Origin: Devosia algicola | GTDB lineage: Bacteria; Pseudomonadota; Alphaproteobacteria; Rhizobiales; Devosiaceae | Direction of reading: 5' to 3' | DNA: 64,000 nucleotides | Assembly: GCF_028816455.1 (NCBI RefSeq) | Contig: NZ_CP118246.1 | Location: forward strand, 3,300,501-3,364,500 | Shown: piece by piece, positions 50,546 through 61,887 of the stretch | How positions within the stretch are numbered: the stretch's first letter is position 1 | Layout: each line of letters begins with the position of its first letter | Position numbers and translations under genes: made by a program | The notes under the pieces: model-generated | Seen by the model: the letters and a program-made list of their open reading frames with translations, nothing else | Databases searched by the model: none | What the model was told of the DNA's origin: nothing

Positions 50546-51249
50546 GTGAATTGACGCTTGCCGTTCCCTCAAAAGGCCGCCTTGAGGAATTGACCCGCGA
50601 CTGGTTTGCTCAAAACGGTCTGACGATTTTCCGCCCCGGCGGGCCGCGCTCTTATCTCGGTGCGCTCGACGGTCACCCCGAGGTCACCGTGCGGTTTTTT
50701 CCGGCTGGCGAAATTGCCCGCGAACTCATTCGTGGCACCATCGACCTTGGCGTCACCGGCACTGATCTGATCCACGAAACCGCCGAAACCGGTCCCCAAT
50801 CAGTAGACTTCGCCAAACCCTTGGGCTTTGGCGCCGCCGATGTTGTCGTGGCCGTACCCTCATCCTGGATCGACGTCACCCACATGCATGATCTGGCCGA
50901 TGTCGCGTCCGATTTTCGCTCCCGTCATGGCCGCTGGCTGCGCGTCGCCACCAAATACATCACCATTACCCGTCAGCATTTCGCCCGCGCCGGAATTGCC
51001 GAATATCGCATTGTCGAAAGCCTGGGCGCCACCGAGGCCGCGCCAGCCTCTGGCGTTGCCGATATCATTGTCGATATCACCTCGACCGGCTCGACCCTGA
51101 CCGCGAACGCCCTGCGTATTCTGGAAGACGGTGTGATGCTGAAAAGCCAGGCCAATCTGATTGTATCGCGCACGGCAAATTGGACGCCCGACCGGCAAGC
51201 GCAGCGCGACAGGCTGCTGGCCAAACTCAATGCCAGCATCAAGCTTTAG
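50542..51249 (+). CDS. hisG: ATP phosphoribosyltransferase, short form
   Basis: First enzyme of histidine biosynthesis (ATP + PRPP to phosphoribosyl-ATP). 235 residues, hence the short form without the C-terminal regulatory domain, which requires HisZ. Family segments: LAVPSKGRLEE, GTIDLGVTGTDLIHE, LRVATKYITITRQHF, ESLGATEAAPASGVADIIVDITSTGSTLTANALRILEDG. Start ATG 50542 overlaps the hisZ stop, making hisSZG one operon. The end overlaps the convergent GtrA gene by 4 bases. Intact. Confidence 0.93.
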   Translation: MSELTLAVPSKGRLEELTRDWFAQNGLTIFRPGGPRSYLGALDGHPEVTVRFFPAGEIARELIRGTIDLGVTGTDLIHETAETGPQSVDFAKPLGFGAADVVVAVPSSWIDVTHMHDLADVASDFRSRHGRWLRVATKYITITRQHFARAGIAEYRIVESLGATEAAPASGVADIIVDITSTGSTLTANALRILEDGVMLKSQANLIVSRTANWTPDRQAQRDRLLAKLNASIKL

Positions 51250-51644
51250 CGCCGTGCCGTAAAGGCAAACCGTTGCGCCATCGCCAGATTGGTGGCCATG
51301 CCCGCAATGCTGCCCATGGCGACCGCCAGCAGTGGAAAGCCGCCGTCGCTGGGCAGTTGAAGCATCATGGCCCCATAGACCAGCCAGTTGACCAGACTGC
51401 CCGGGATCATGGCCGCAAAATAGCGCGCAAATTCCCGCCCCATGCCATCCGCCTCTGCCGCGCAATCGGAAAAGGCAAAATTGCGGTTGATCAGCCATGT
51501 CGTCAAAACCGCGAAGGCAAATGAGACAACCCGCGCCCAAAATGGCCCGATGGCATCAACGATGGCCATCAGCACCGATGCATCCATGAAAAATCCAGCA
51601 ATTCCGGCCAGCCCGAAGGGCAAAACGCGTTTCAAACTAGTCAC
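51246..51644 (-). CDS. GtrA family membrane protein
   Basis: A 132-residue protein with four predicted spans; the typical opening LPFGLAGIAGFFMDASVLMAI and TTWLINRNFAFSD are of the GtrA/flippase type, thought to move lipid-linked sugars across the membrane. Its gene overlaps the end of the upstream glycosyltransferase by 8 bases, the usual partner. Intact. Confidence 0.87.
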   Translation of the reverse strand: MTSLKRVLPFGLAGIAGFFMDASVLMAIVDAIGPFWARVVSFAFAVLTTWLINRNFAFSDCAAEADGMGREFARYFAAMIPGSLVNWLVYGAMMLQLPSDGGFPLLAVAMGSIAGMATNLAMAQRFAFTARR

Positions 51645-52610
51645 TTTCGGTTTCAGCCATGATGATCGGTATGGCCAGATAACTCAATCGCTTGGCTTCA
51701 GCTCGACCGGTCACGACGCTATCCAGAATGACCGCCACAGCTCCTGAGACCAGCGCCGCCATCATTGTCAGACCCGACAAAATCGCCGTTGGCAGGCGCG
51801 GCACAAGGCCCGTGGCCCAATATTCGACAAACACCGGCGCCGCGATCAGGAGCGCAGCAATAGCCGCACCAATCGAAAAAGCAAGATAAAGTTGGCGCGG
51901 CCGCTCGCGCACGTAAAGTCGTACAATCGATTTAAGGATTAGTAGCCCGTCGCGCACGGTGCCCAGCTTGCTCTCCGAGCCTTCGACCCGCGAGCGATAG
52001 TCGGTTTCTACTTCCGCGCAGGGCGCTCGCAGGCTCCAGCGCATGGATGGTCAACTCGGTTTCGATTTCAAATCCCTTCGATAGCGCGGGAAACGATTTG
52101 ACAAAGCGCCGCGACAGTACCCGATAACCGGACAGCATATCGGTAAATCCGTCGCCAAAAATATGCCGCACCATCCCGGTCAACATCCGATTGCCGAAGG
52201 CATGGCCAGGGCGGTACTCGGCCCCGTCACCCACCGGTCGGCGGGTACCCACCACCATGTCCAGGCTCGCGCGCGATCAAAAGATCAACCATTTCGCCGC
52301 TTCGCGCGGCATCATAGGTATTGTCGCCATCGGCCATCACATAAACATCGGCTTCGACATCGGAGAACATTCGCCGCACCACATTGCCCTTGCCGCGCCG
52401 GTCAACATGGTGCACCACCGCACCCGCTTCGCGCGCCTTCTCGGCCGTGCCATCGCTGGAGTTATTGTCGAATATGTGGATACGGGCGTTGGGCAGCGCG
52501 CGTTGAAAGCTTTTCACCACGTCGCCCACCACCAATGCTTCATTGTAGCATGGAATGATAACAGCAACGCGGTTGCCGTTTTTAAGTTGTGCAGTCACAG
52601 AGCCATCCAT
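51637..52610 (-). CDS. GT2 glycosyltransferase (dolichyl-phosphate mannose synthase-like), two frameshifts
   Basis: About 324 residues. GT-A domain VAVIIPCYNEALVVGDVV, FDNNSSDGTAEKA, DVYVMADGDNTYD (DxD-like), followed by FGNRMLTGMVRHIFGDGFTDMLSGYRVLSRRFV, and two C-terminal membrane spans. Both frame breaks are an extra base in GAGCT. At 52264-52265, REPGH becomes RELDMVVGTRRPVGD. At 52032-52033, ALEPASAL becomes ALELRAPCAEVETDYRSR. Likely adds sugar to a polyprenyl phosphate, with the coupled GtrA protein. Confidence 0.85.
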
Positions 52611-52696
52611 TTGCAGCGCAATTGGCACAGGTATAGTCTCAAAGAGTTGGAAAAGGGTAACGGACCGCCCCCAGTTCTTGTCGGCCGGGGGAAGCA

Positions 52697-53446
52697 ATGC
52701 TGGATCCGATGATTTTGCTGGCGCTGGCCGGTGTCGGCATGTGCGCCGGCTTTATAGATGCCATCGCTGGTGGTGGCGGCATGATTGCGCTGCCTGCCTT
52801 GCTCGCCACCGGCATGCCCCCGGTTTCCGCGCTTGCCACCAACAAGATGCAATCTGTTTTCGGCACCGGCATGGCAGCGGTCACCTATTGGCGGCGCGGC
52901 TTTGTAAAGCTCCGGGCCCTGCTGCCCGCCGTCGCCCTCACTTTCGCGGGCAGTCTTTGCGGCGCGTTGGTCGTCAAGCAGGCCGATACTTCGCTTTTGG
53001 CTGTCGCCGTGCCGGTCGCACTCATAGCGATCGCGCTCTATTTTCTGTTCGCGCCAAATCTTTCCGATGCTGACAAGGCGGCCCGCCTCGGTTTTGCCCG
53101 GTTCGTGCCTCTCCTGGGTTTCATCATCGGCTTCTACGATGGCATCTTTGGCCCCGGCACCGGGTCATTTTTTACCATCGGTTTCGTCACCCTGTTTGGT
53201 TTTGGCCTCACCCGCGCCGCCGGCAACACCAAGGTTCTCAACCTGACGTCAAACCTGGCGGCGCTCGCCATATTCATTCCCGCCGGTGACGTTGTCTGGC
53301 CCGCCGCCATCGCCATGGCCATCGGCCAGCTGCTTGGCGGCTATTTTGGTGCCCATACCGGCATCCGCTTCGGTGCCCGCCTCATCCGCCCACTCGTCGT
53401 CCTTGTCTCGATTGCCCTGGCGTTAAAACTGCTGTTTTGGTCCTGA
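52697..53446 (+). CDS. TSUP (TauE/SafE) family membrane protein
   Basis: A 249-residue polytopic protein, about eight spans, of the sulfite/anion exporter TauE/SafE family. Characteristic segments: GFIDAIAGGGGMIALPALLATGMPPVSALATNKMQS and GFYDGIFGPGTGSFF, GNTKVLNLTSNLAAL. The substrate of chromosomal members is usually unknown. Transcribed divergently from the glycosyltransferase gene. Intact. Confidence 0.9.
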   Translation: MLDPMILLALAGVGMCAGFIDAIAGGGGMIALPALLATGMPPVSALATNKMQSVFGTGMAAVTYWRRGFVKLRALLPAVALTFAGSLCGALVVKQADTSLLAVAVPVALIAIALYFLFAPNLSDADKAARLGFARFVPLLGFIIGFYDGIFGPGTGSFFTIGFVTLFGFGLTRAAGNTKVLNLTSNLAALAIFIPAGDVVWPAAIAMAIGQLLGGYFGAHTGIRFGARLIRPLVVLVSIALALKLLFWS

Positions 53447-53481
53447 TTAGGACGCCGTCGAAAACCGACCGCCACAATTCG

Positions 53482-53929
53482 CTATGCGACGGATCGGAAA
53501 AACACGATTTCCGGATCGTTCTTGTCCAAATTCTCTATATAGCCGCTGGTACAAAACCCGGCTTTGAGAAGCAATTGGTGCATCGGTCGGTTCGACAGAT
53601 TGGTTGAGCCTGAACAGTTTGGGCCCAATACACATGGTCTTGAAATGTTCAACGAGTGCCAGACCAAACCCACGCCGCCGAAAACGTTCGGCTACCATCA
53701 GCATTTCGATAAATCCATTGTCGAAAAAATGGTCGGTAAGAACGCCATAGGCGGCCACAGTGTCGTCGCACGCGATTAGATGACATGAGCCATCCGAGAT
53801 CCACCTGCCGATATTCGCGAGGCGTTCGCTCTCCTTGGCCGCCAGATTATCTATTCCGGTGATCTCATCTTGGTCATCGTGGGATGCCATACGGATGATA
53901 AACGATGGATCATCAACTCGTTCGACCAT
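53482..53929 (-). CDS. GNAT family N-acetyltransferase, frameshifted
   Basis: About 148 residues. Acetyl-CoA binding loop in MLMVAERFRRRGFGLALVEHF, then a C-terminal motif with SNRPMHQLLLKAGFCTSGYIENLD. The frame breaks at 53609-53610 (an extra base in GAGCC on the forward strand; the coding strand should read AGCTC). Corrected reading: LFSSTNLSNRPMHQ, ending at 53482. Without correction the frame would run on to 53447 with unrelated sequence. Substrate unknown. Confidence 0.8.
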
Positions 53930-53941
53930 GCGTCGGCACTC

Positions 53942-54175
53942 CTAGTCCAATCCCGCCGCCGTTCTCAGGGCAGCGTTGATCCGATCCTGCCAGCCGGGGC
54001 CATCATCCTGAAAATGCTCCAGAACGGCGCGGTCCAGTCGCAGTGAAACCTGCTCCTTGCCTTCGGGCGCCCGGTTACTCTTCGGCGCCTCAGGTTCCGG
54101 GCCGCTGGTCGCGGACTTGAACGCGGCTTCAGCGCGGTCCAGTGCATTGGTTGGTCGTCGCGTCGGTGATTTCAT
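53942..54175 (-). CDS. BrnA antitoxin-like protein (orphan)
   Basis: A 77-residue protein: Arg/Ala-rich start MKSPTRRPTNALDRAEAA, then a BrnA-type ribbon-helix-helix segment VSLRLDRAVLEHFQDDGPGWQDRINAALRTAAG. AGGAGG lies about 9 bases before ATG 54175. No BrnT toxin gene lies on either side, so it may be a solitary regulator. The family call rests on a strong motif match (LRLDxxVLEHF...GPGWQxRINAALR). Confidence 0.7.
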   Translation of the reverse strand: MKSPTRRPTNALDRAEAAFKSATSGPEPEAPKSNRAPEGKEQVSLRLDRAVLEHFQDDGPGWQDRINAALRTAAGLD

Positions 54176-54233
54176 CGCCTGTATCCTCCTGCCGTGACCC
54201 AATGGCTTGCCACTACCCACGGCGCGACACAAC

Positions 54234-54262
54234 AAAAAAGGCGCAGTGTTTCCACTGCGCCT
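54234..54262 (-). terminator. Rho-independent terminator of groESL
   Basis: On the minus strand GGCGCAGTG, loop GAAA, CACTGCGCC, then T6. A perfect nine-base stem with a stable GAAA tetraloop about 60 bases after the groEL stop. Confidence 0.9.
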
Positions 54263-54319
54263 CCGGCAAAGTTCGTGACTGGGAAGTAACGAGACTTCGT
54301 AGCTTCTGGTTGGGCTGGA

Positions 54320-55981
<1,662 letters not shown>

Positions 55982-56020
55982 TTATAATGAAATGGGAAAT
56001 CGTTGGGTCAGGCGAAAGCC

Positions 56021-56311
56021 TTAGCCCTCGATGACGCCCATGATGTCGCTTTCTTTCATGATCAACAGGTCTTCGCCGTCGACCTTGACCTCGGTGCCGC
56101 TCCATTTGCCGAACAGCACGCGGTCGCCAGCCTTGACGTCTGGGGCGACGGTCTTGCCATTGTCATCACGGGCACCGGGGCCAACTGAAACGATAACGCC
56201 TTCGCTTGGCTTTTCCTTGGCGGTATCGGGGATGATGATCCCGCCTTTGGTTTTTTCTTCGCCATCAAGGCGACGGACGACCACGCGGTCGTGCAGGGGA
56301 CGGAAGCTCAT
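56021..56311 (-). CDS. groES: Co-chaperonin GroES
   Basis: 96-residue GroES with the mobile loop [21 protein letters not shown] and the ending [18 protein letters not shown]. Start [17 protein letters not shown] at 56311, after a purine-rich AGGAG; the open frame upstream to 56344 is not used. Forms the cap for GroEL. Intact. Confidence 0.97.
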   Translation of the reverse strand: MSFRPLHDRVVVRRLDGEEKTKGGIIIPDTAKEKPSEGVIVSVGPGARDDNGKTVAPDVKAGDRVLFGKWSGTEVKVDGEDLLIMKESDIMGVIEG

Positions 56312-56356
56312 GTTTGCTCCTATGAGAAACTGTATGAAACGCAAATCTGACGCTTG

Positions 56357-56383
56357 TTGGCACTCACTATACTAGAGTGCTAA
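56357..56383. promoter_or_regulatory. CIRCE element (HrcA operator)
   Basis: TTGGCACTC, nine bases, GAGTGCTAA matches the CIRCE consensus TTAGCACTC-N9-GAGTGCTAA with one change. It lies in the groES leader just downstream of the predicted promoter. The repressor HrcA is expected to hold groESL low until heat shock. Confidence 0.95.
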
Positions 56384-56395
56384 CAGCTGAGCGGG

Positions 56396-56424
56396 GATAT
56401 AGGGGAGACCCCGTTGAGCGTCAA
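56396..56424 (-). promoter_or_regulatory. groESL promoter
   Basis: On the minus strand TTGACG, a 17-base spacer, TATATC. The CIRCE element starts 13 bases downstream, overlapping the expected transcript start. A C-rich stretch (CTCCCC) before the -10 could also suit the heat-shock sigma factor. Confidence 0.65.
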
Positions 56425-56526
56425 GGTCACGACCGGCACAGATTTATCATTTTGCCCCTTGCGGCAACCAAAAGCCGCGCGAATGGTTTTGTCCCTGACC
56501 AGAATAAACAGCACTGGCAGGAAATC

Positions 56527-56889
56527 ATGACGGACAAAGGACAGCCCAAAGACATCAAGATCAGGCCAGCCACTGGCCGCGTTCGCGTCATTTTCGATGA
56601 TGCCGAAATCGTCAGTACCATCCATGCGCTTGAAGTGGATGAGCCCGGCGTACCGCTGCAACTCTATATTCCGCGCGATGAAGTACGGCCGGACATTCTG
56701 GAGGCATCCGATACCACGAGCCACAGTCCTTCTATGGGCGACGCGGCCTATTTTACCCTGAAAACCTTGACCGCGACCGCCGAGGATGCCGTCTGGTATT
56801 ACCCCGACCCGCGCCCGCTGGCCGAACCGATCCGTGATCATCTTGCCTTTTCGGGTGACAAAATAAAGTTCGAACGCGACGATGCCTGA
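56527..56889 (+). CDS. DUF427 family protein
   Basis: A 120-residue protein with the DUF427 pattern IRPATGRVRVIFDDAEIVSTIHALEVDE, VPLQLYIPRDEVRPDILEASDTTSHSPSMGDAAYFTL and AVWYYPDPRPLAEPIRDHLAF. The family is small, common and of unknown function. ATG 56527 after a purine-rich CAGGAAATC. Divergent from groESL; ends one base from the convergent sigma-54 regulator gene. Confidence 0.85.
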   Translation: MTDKGQPKDIKIRPATGRVRVIFDDAEIVSTIHALEVDEPGVPLQLYIPRDEVRPDILEASDTTSHSPSMGDAAYFTLKTLTATAEDAVWYYPDPRPLAEPIRDHLAFSGDKIKFERDDA

Positions 56890-58317
56890 TCAGGCCACGC
56901 GGCTAAGGTCGGCCCAGCTTTGGCGCTTGCGATAAATCGTTGACGGGCTGATCTCCAATGCCGCGGCCGCCATGGAAATATTGCCCCCGAACTGGACAAT
57001 CGCATTTTCAATTATGCGTTGCTCCTGCTGCCACATCGGCAGGATGCTGGCGGGTTGTGGCATCATTGCGGGTACATTTTCAGCCGGGCGATGCTGACCT
57101 TCCACATCCGCTGTCTTGGCCATACTGGCCGTAATCTGACCACCATCGTACATCACCACCAGCCGCCGCACCAGATTTTGCAGCTGACGCACATTGCCTG
57201 GCCATTCGCCCGAGACCAGCCAATTGGCCGCTTCGGGGCTGAAACCGGCAAAAGTCTTGCGCTCTTCCTGGCCATAATGTCCCAGAAAATGCCGCGCCAA
57301 AACCAGCACATCGGTGGGGCGTTGGCGCAAAGGCGGTAAATGGATCGGCAGCACATGCAGGCGATAGAACAGGTCCTCGCGAAATTTCTTCTCGCTGATC
57401 AATTGCATCGGATTGCGATTGGTCGCGCAGATCACCCGCACATCGACCTGCCGCACGCCCGCCTCACCGAGCCGGCTCAGCGCGCCTGTCTGCAAGAACC
57501 GCAACAGCTTTGATTGCAGCGACAGGTCCATTTCCCCGATTTCATCGAGAAATAATGTTCCCCCGTCCGCCAGTTCCGCGGCGCCCTTTCGGTCTTCATG
57601 GGCACCGGTAAAAGCGCCACGTGCGACCCCGAACAATTCGCTTTCCATCAGGTCACGCGGAATCGCCGCACAATTGACCGCAATGATTGGTTTGCCCGTA
57701 CGCAGGCCCTTGCTGTGCAACGCTTCAGCACACAAATCCTTACCCGTGCCGCTTTCACCGGTAATGAATACCGGCGCCGCCGATGCAGCGATGCGCTCGA
57801 TCTGTTCATAGACAAATTGCATGGCGCTCGAGCCGCCAATAAAACCGGCAAAATCGGCAACCTCGATATGGGGTGTCGCTTCGACCGAGAGCGTTCGGCA
57901 CTTGCCGTGTCGCTCGGCCATTTCCCCGATCCGCGCTGCCAGCGCCGGGCCATTGAGTGGCTTGACCGCATAATCATGAGCGCCCGCCCGCATCGCGGCC
58001 ACCGCACTAGAAACCGAGGCGCCGTCGGAAAGCGCCAGAACCAACGCGCCGTGCGCCAATTTGACCAGCCGCCCCACAACATCCTCGGTGCGTTCGCTGA
58101 TATCGCCAAGGCTGGACAGATCCGCCAAGATAATGTCGAACTGCGCCGACCGCAGGCAGGTCAGTGCCTGCCGACCATTGGGTGCCGTCACGATTTCGGG
58201 TGCTCCTGACAGGCATTCCGTCAGGCTCGCCACCAGTAATTGCGCGCTTTTCGCGTCGCTCTCGATCAGCAACAGCGAACCACCTCTGGCAGTATCGGCT
58301 TGGTTCAGCTTCGGCAT
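56890..58317 (-). CDS. Sigma-54-dependent response regulator (NtrC-like)
   Basis: 475 residues. An N-terminal receiver-like domain (LLLIESDAKSAQLLVASL; probable phospho-Asp in DIILADLSS) precedes the AAA+ domain. That has Walker A GESGTGKDLCAEAL, the sigma-54 contact motif GAFTGA (ARGAFTGAHED), Walker B GGTLFLDEIGEM, the second helix-loop and SGEWPGNVRQLQNLVRR. A C-terminal Fis-type HTH follows (NISMAAAALEISPSTIYRKR). The receiver lacks the usual Met-Pro after the Asp and is only moderately conserved. Start MPKLNQADTARG at 58317 with AAGGA upstream. Resembles TacA/FlbD-like regulators; target genes unknown. Divergent from the TipF-like gene. Confidence 0.87.
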   Translation of the reverse strand: MPKLNQADTARGGSLLLIESDAKSAQLLVASLTECLSGAPEIVTAPNGRQALTCLRSAQFDIILADLSSLGDISERTEDVVGRLVKLAHGALVLALSDGASVSSAVAAMRAGAHDYAVKPLNGPALAARIGEMAERHGKCRTLSVEATPHIEVADFAGFIGGSSAMQFVYEQIERIAASAAPVFITGESGTGKDLCAEALHSKGLRTGKPIIAVNCAAIPRDLMESELFGVARGAFTGAHEDRKGAAELADGGTLFLDEIGEMDLSLQSKLLRFLQTGALSRLGEAGVRQVDVRVICATNRNPMQLISEKKFREDLFYRLHVLPIHLPPLRQRPTDVLVLARHFLGHYGQEERKTFAGFSPEAANWLVSGEWPGNVRQLQNLVRRLVVMYDGGQITASMAKTADVEGQHRPAENVPAMMPQPASILPMWQQEQRIIENAIVQFGGNISMAAAALEISPSTIYRKRQSWADLSRVA

Positions 58318-58542
58318 AAAGCCCGATCCTTGTTCATCACAATCAATTCTGCCAAAGGTTTGACGCGACCGCACGGCGCCCTTGGTTTCCCGATTGTTGA
58401 CGAACAGGGTAAATAATCCGTTCCGCTTTGCTTCCCAAACGACGAAACAACACTGCATAGCGCGCATAGTCCGCTTTTGCGCTCTTACCCATGATGCTAA
58501 GAGGAGTAACCGAATCTTCGGCAATGGAGCCCGAGACCGCTC

Positions 58543-59780
58543 GTGCAGTCACTGGTTTATATATTCATCGCGCTGTCTGCCCTCGGTTTGGGGGCCACCA
58601 GCTATTACGGGCTGACCCTGACGCCGCTCGAATCATTTCTGGTCGCCGTCATGTTCGCCTGCGTGGCGGTGGTGCTGGTGGAACGTCAACTGCGCCAACG
58701 TGCTGAAAACCGTCTCGAACGCGCCATTGAGGATTTGTCGCGCCTGCTCTCCACTGATGCGCAGGCCGGGGCCGTGTTGGGTCAACGCATCAATGCCTTG
58801 GCCGATCTTGAGGCTGGTCCGCGCCTTGAAGGTGTTGAGGCGGATATCTCGGTTTTGGGCACTGTCATTCGTCAGGTTGCCGAAGCCGTTTCTGAAATCG
58901 AGGAACGCGGCAAGACTGCCGCCAAGCCCCCCAACCAGAGCGTCCAGCGCCCGCCGCCCCTGCAATTGCCGCGCCGCTGCGCGAGCCGGAACCCAAAATT
59001 TCGCTCGACCAATTGCGCCAGTCACTGACCGAAAACCGCCTGATCTTTCATGTCCTTCCAACAGTCAAATTGCCCCAGCGCCGCGCCTTTGGCCACGATC
59101 TGGTGCCACGCCTGATGCTTGAGGATGGCGACCTGGCCGATCAGGTCGATTTCATGCCGCGTCGTGGGGGGCACGATGTTATCCGCCAGATCGAGCAATT
59201 GGCGTTAATGGAAGCGGTAACTATAGCCCGCCGCGCCCGCACCAACGGCCAGGCCAGCAATCTGTTTATCCCCCTGTCGCGTGCCACCCTCAGCGATGCC
59301 AATGGTGCCGAACAAGTACTGGCAACGCTCGAAGCCAATCGGGCTGTTTGTGCTGGTCTTGTGTTCTTGGTACCAGAAGCCGACTGGACAAATCTCAACA
59401 CGGTTGAACGCGCTGTTGTTGCCGCCATGGTCAAGAAGGGCATTGGCTATTCGCTGGCCAATACGAGGTCCCTGCGCACTGACGTTGCCGACCTTGCCGC
59501 GCGAGCCGTCCGATCCGTACGCGTTGATGCGGCGCAATTCATGGCCTCTCCCGAAACCTTTACCGATTTTCACCCCTCCGATATTGCTGATTATCTGGGC
59601 CGGTTCGGGGTCGAACTGCTGGCGACCAATATTACGCGAGAGGCGCAAATTCTCGAACTTCTCGAAGATGGTATTGTGTTGGCGCAGGGCAATCACATTG
59701 CCACTGCCGGTCCGGTTCGACCCGATCTTGGTGTCGAGCGTGTGCCGTCCGCAATGATGCCGCGCCGCGCTGAAATGTAG
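58543..59780 (+). CDS. Degenerate EAL-domain protein, TipF-like, frameshifted
   Basis: About 412 residues. Two N-terminal membrane spans (VYIFIALSALGLGATSYYG; SFLVAVMFACVAVVLV) precede a coiled coil (RQRAENRLERAIEDLSRLL...), a Pro/Ala linker and an EAL-like domain (LTENRLIFHVLPTVKLPQRRAFGHDLVPRL...). The EAL signature is lost (GHDLVPR), so no phosphodiesterase activity is expected. The layout is that of TipF, a c-di-GMP-binding flagellar positioning factor of Caulobacter. The frame breaks at the C6 run 58927-58932; one C added gives KPPQPERPAPAAPAIAAPLREPEPKIS. The GTG start at 58543 is uncertain. Confidence 0.72.
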
Positions 59781-59890
59781 TTTTTCGCGTCGATCAGCCG
59801 CCCGTTTGGGCCGTCGGGCATCCTTATGACTTGATTATTCTGCAAAAGCTGCCAAATCCACGGCTGATCCAATCCAGCGCCCAGGTTTTT

Positions 59891-60753
59891 ATGCCCTCCA
59901 TTCAATTATCCGGCCTCGCCCAGGCTCGCCCCTTCCTATGATGCGCTGCTCTGCGATGTTTGGGGTGTCATTCATAATGGCATCAAGGCCTTTCCCTCGG
60001 CTGTCGATGCGCTGGTCAATTATCGTGCCCAGGGCGGCGTGGTGGTGCTCATTACCAACGCGCCGCTGCCCTCTCGGCCAGTCGTTGAAATGCTTGATCA
60101 ATTTGGTGTACCGCGCGCCGCCTGGGATGCCATTGTATCGTCGGGCGATGCCACGCGTGCCTTGCTCGCGCCCTATAGGGACCGCGTCATTCATCATGTC
60201 GGACCGCCTACCGACGATGATGAACTGTACGAGGGGCTTGGCCTGATCCGAGGCGATGTGGCCGACGCTGAAGTGGTGGTTGTCACCGATCTTGATCATG
60301 ACGACGAAGTGCCCGAAGTCTATGCGCCCCGTGTGTCCAAATGGCTCGAGCGTGATCTGCCCATGATTTGTGCAAACCCCGACAAGGTGGTCGAGCACGG
60401 CGACCAACTGATCTATTGCGGCGGCGCTCTCGCCGACTATTACGCTGAACGCGGTGGTATGGTGCAGATGGCGGGCAAGCCCTTCGCGCCGATTTATGAC
60501 GAAGCCCTGCGGCTTGCCGAGGTGGCGGCTGGGCGTAAACTCGACGAGATCCCGCATTATGGCCGTGGGTGACAGCGTGCGCACCGATGCGACCGGCGCG
60601 GCTGATTTTGACATTGATCTGCTGTTTATTTCCGGCTCCATTCACGCAGCTGAAATTGACGCTTTCGCCAATCCCGATCCTGCCGCCATCGAGGCGCTGG
60701 TGGCGCCCAGTGGCGTGCGTCTGGCCGGTTATCTACCGCGCCTTGTCTGGTAG
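59891..60753 (+). CDS. HAD-superfamily IIA hydrolase (TIGR01459-like), two frameshifts
   Basis: About 287 residues. Motif I is in YDALLCDVWGVIHNG (DxW variant), motif II VVLITNAPLPSRPV. The C-terminal HAD part reads MAVGDSVRTDATGAADFDIDLLFISGSIHAAEID. The frame breaks at 59923-59924 (extra G in CAGGCTCGCC; corrected LAQLAPSYDALL) and near 60551-60554 (CCGCATTATGG). The start MPSIQLSGLAQ at 59891 is supported by the restored reading. It lies just upstream of ribF. Likely a phosphatase on a small phosphorylated molecule; substrate unknown. Confidence 0.82.
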
Positions 60754-60821
60754 GGTTGCAATATGTGTATCGTCAATGCACGTTGCGTCCCGCCTGCGCG
60801 CCAGCAGAGGATTTAGCCCAC

Positions 60822-61792
60822 GTGACCGACTTTATCCACCTATCCGACCTTGATGATGTTCCGGACGCCCTGCGCGGTGCCGTGGTGGCCATCGGCAATT
60901 TCGATGGCTTTCATCGCGGTCACCAGCACGTCATGGAAACGCTGAAGACGCGTGCCGCCGAACGCGGCGTGCCCGCTATCGTCCTCACTTTCGAGCCGCA
61001 CCCGCGCGACGTATTCGCGCCCGAGCCCTTCATGTTCCGGTTGACCGATGGCGACGCCAAGGCGCGGCTGGCCGAGGCGCTGGGGCTCGATGGCATTGTC
61101 ATCATGAAGTTTGACCGCGACTTTTCCCAGATTGAAGCCGAAGATTTTGTTTCCCGCTTTCTCGTCAATGCGTTGGCGGTATCGGGTGTCATCGTCGGGT
61201 CCGACTTTCATTTTGGCCGCGGACGGCGCGGTACGCCTGATTTCCTCAAGGCGTCGGGTATTGCCAAGGGCTTTGCGGTGGAAACGCTCGAACTGATCGG
61301 GGAGGGGGTCGATATCATTTCCTCGTCGCTGATCCGCTCGGCGCTGGGCGAAGGCGATATTGCCCGGGCCAATCACCTGCTGGGCTATCGCTGGTTCATC
61401 GATGGCGTGGTGATCGAGGGTGATCGGCGCGGTCGCGAACTGGGATATCCCACCGCCAATCTTTCCACGCCCCCGGCTTTCATCTCGCTCAGGGCGTTTA
61501 TGCCGTACGAGTTATGTTAAACGACCGACGCTTTAATGGCGTTGCCGCCTATGGCAAGCCGATGTTCGACAACAAACTGCCGCCGTTTGAAACCCATCTG
61601 TTTGATTTTTCAGAAGATATTTACGGAAAAACCCTGTCCGTCGCCCTTGTCGGTCACATTCGCGGACAACAGGTTTTTGCCGGCCTGCCCGATCTGATTG
61701 CCGCCATGGGCCGCGACAGTCTTGCCGCCAAAACCATCCTGTCCGCCGCCGCCCCGATCAGCGAACTGGATACCCATCTAGGTTTTTCTTAA
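60822..61792 (+). CDS. ribF: Bifunctional riboflavin kinase/FAD synthetase, frameshifted
   Basis: Makes FMN from riboflavin and FAD from FMN; about 323 residues. Adenylyltransferase domain: AIGNFDGFHRGHQHVM, the HxGH-type motif, and later VGSDFHFGRGRRG and DIISSSLIRSAL. Kinase domain: GDRRGRELGYPTANLS, then VYAVRVMLNDRRFNGVAAYGKPMFDN. The C5 run at 61470-61474 lacks one base; with C6 the protein reads STPPGFHLAQGVYAVRV. GTG start at 60822 after GAGGA. Precedes ileS, a common neighbour. Confidence 0.9.
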
Positions 61793-61887
61793 CCTGAACC
61801 GTCCGACCGACGCACCCAAAACCTTTGCTCCTTGGGCCCGCCCTTGCTACAAGGCGGCCACATCCGTTCATCGATTGATTGCCCGCA

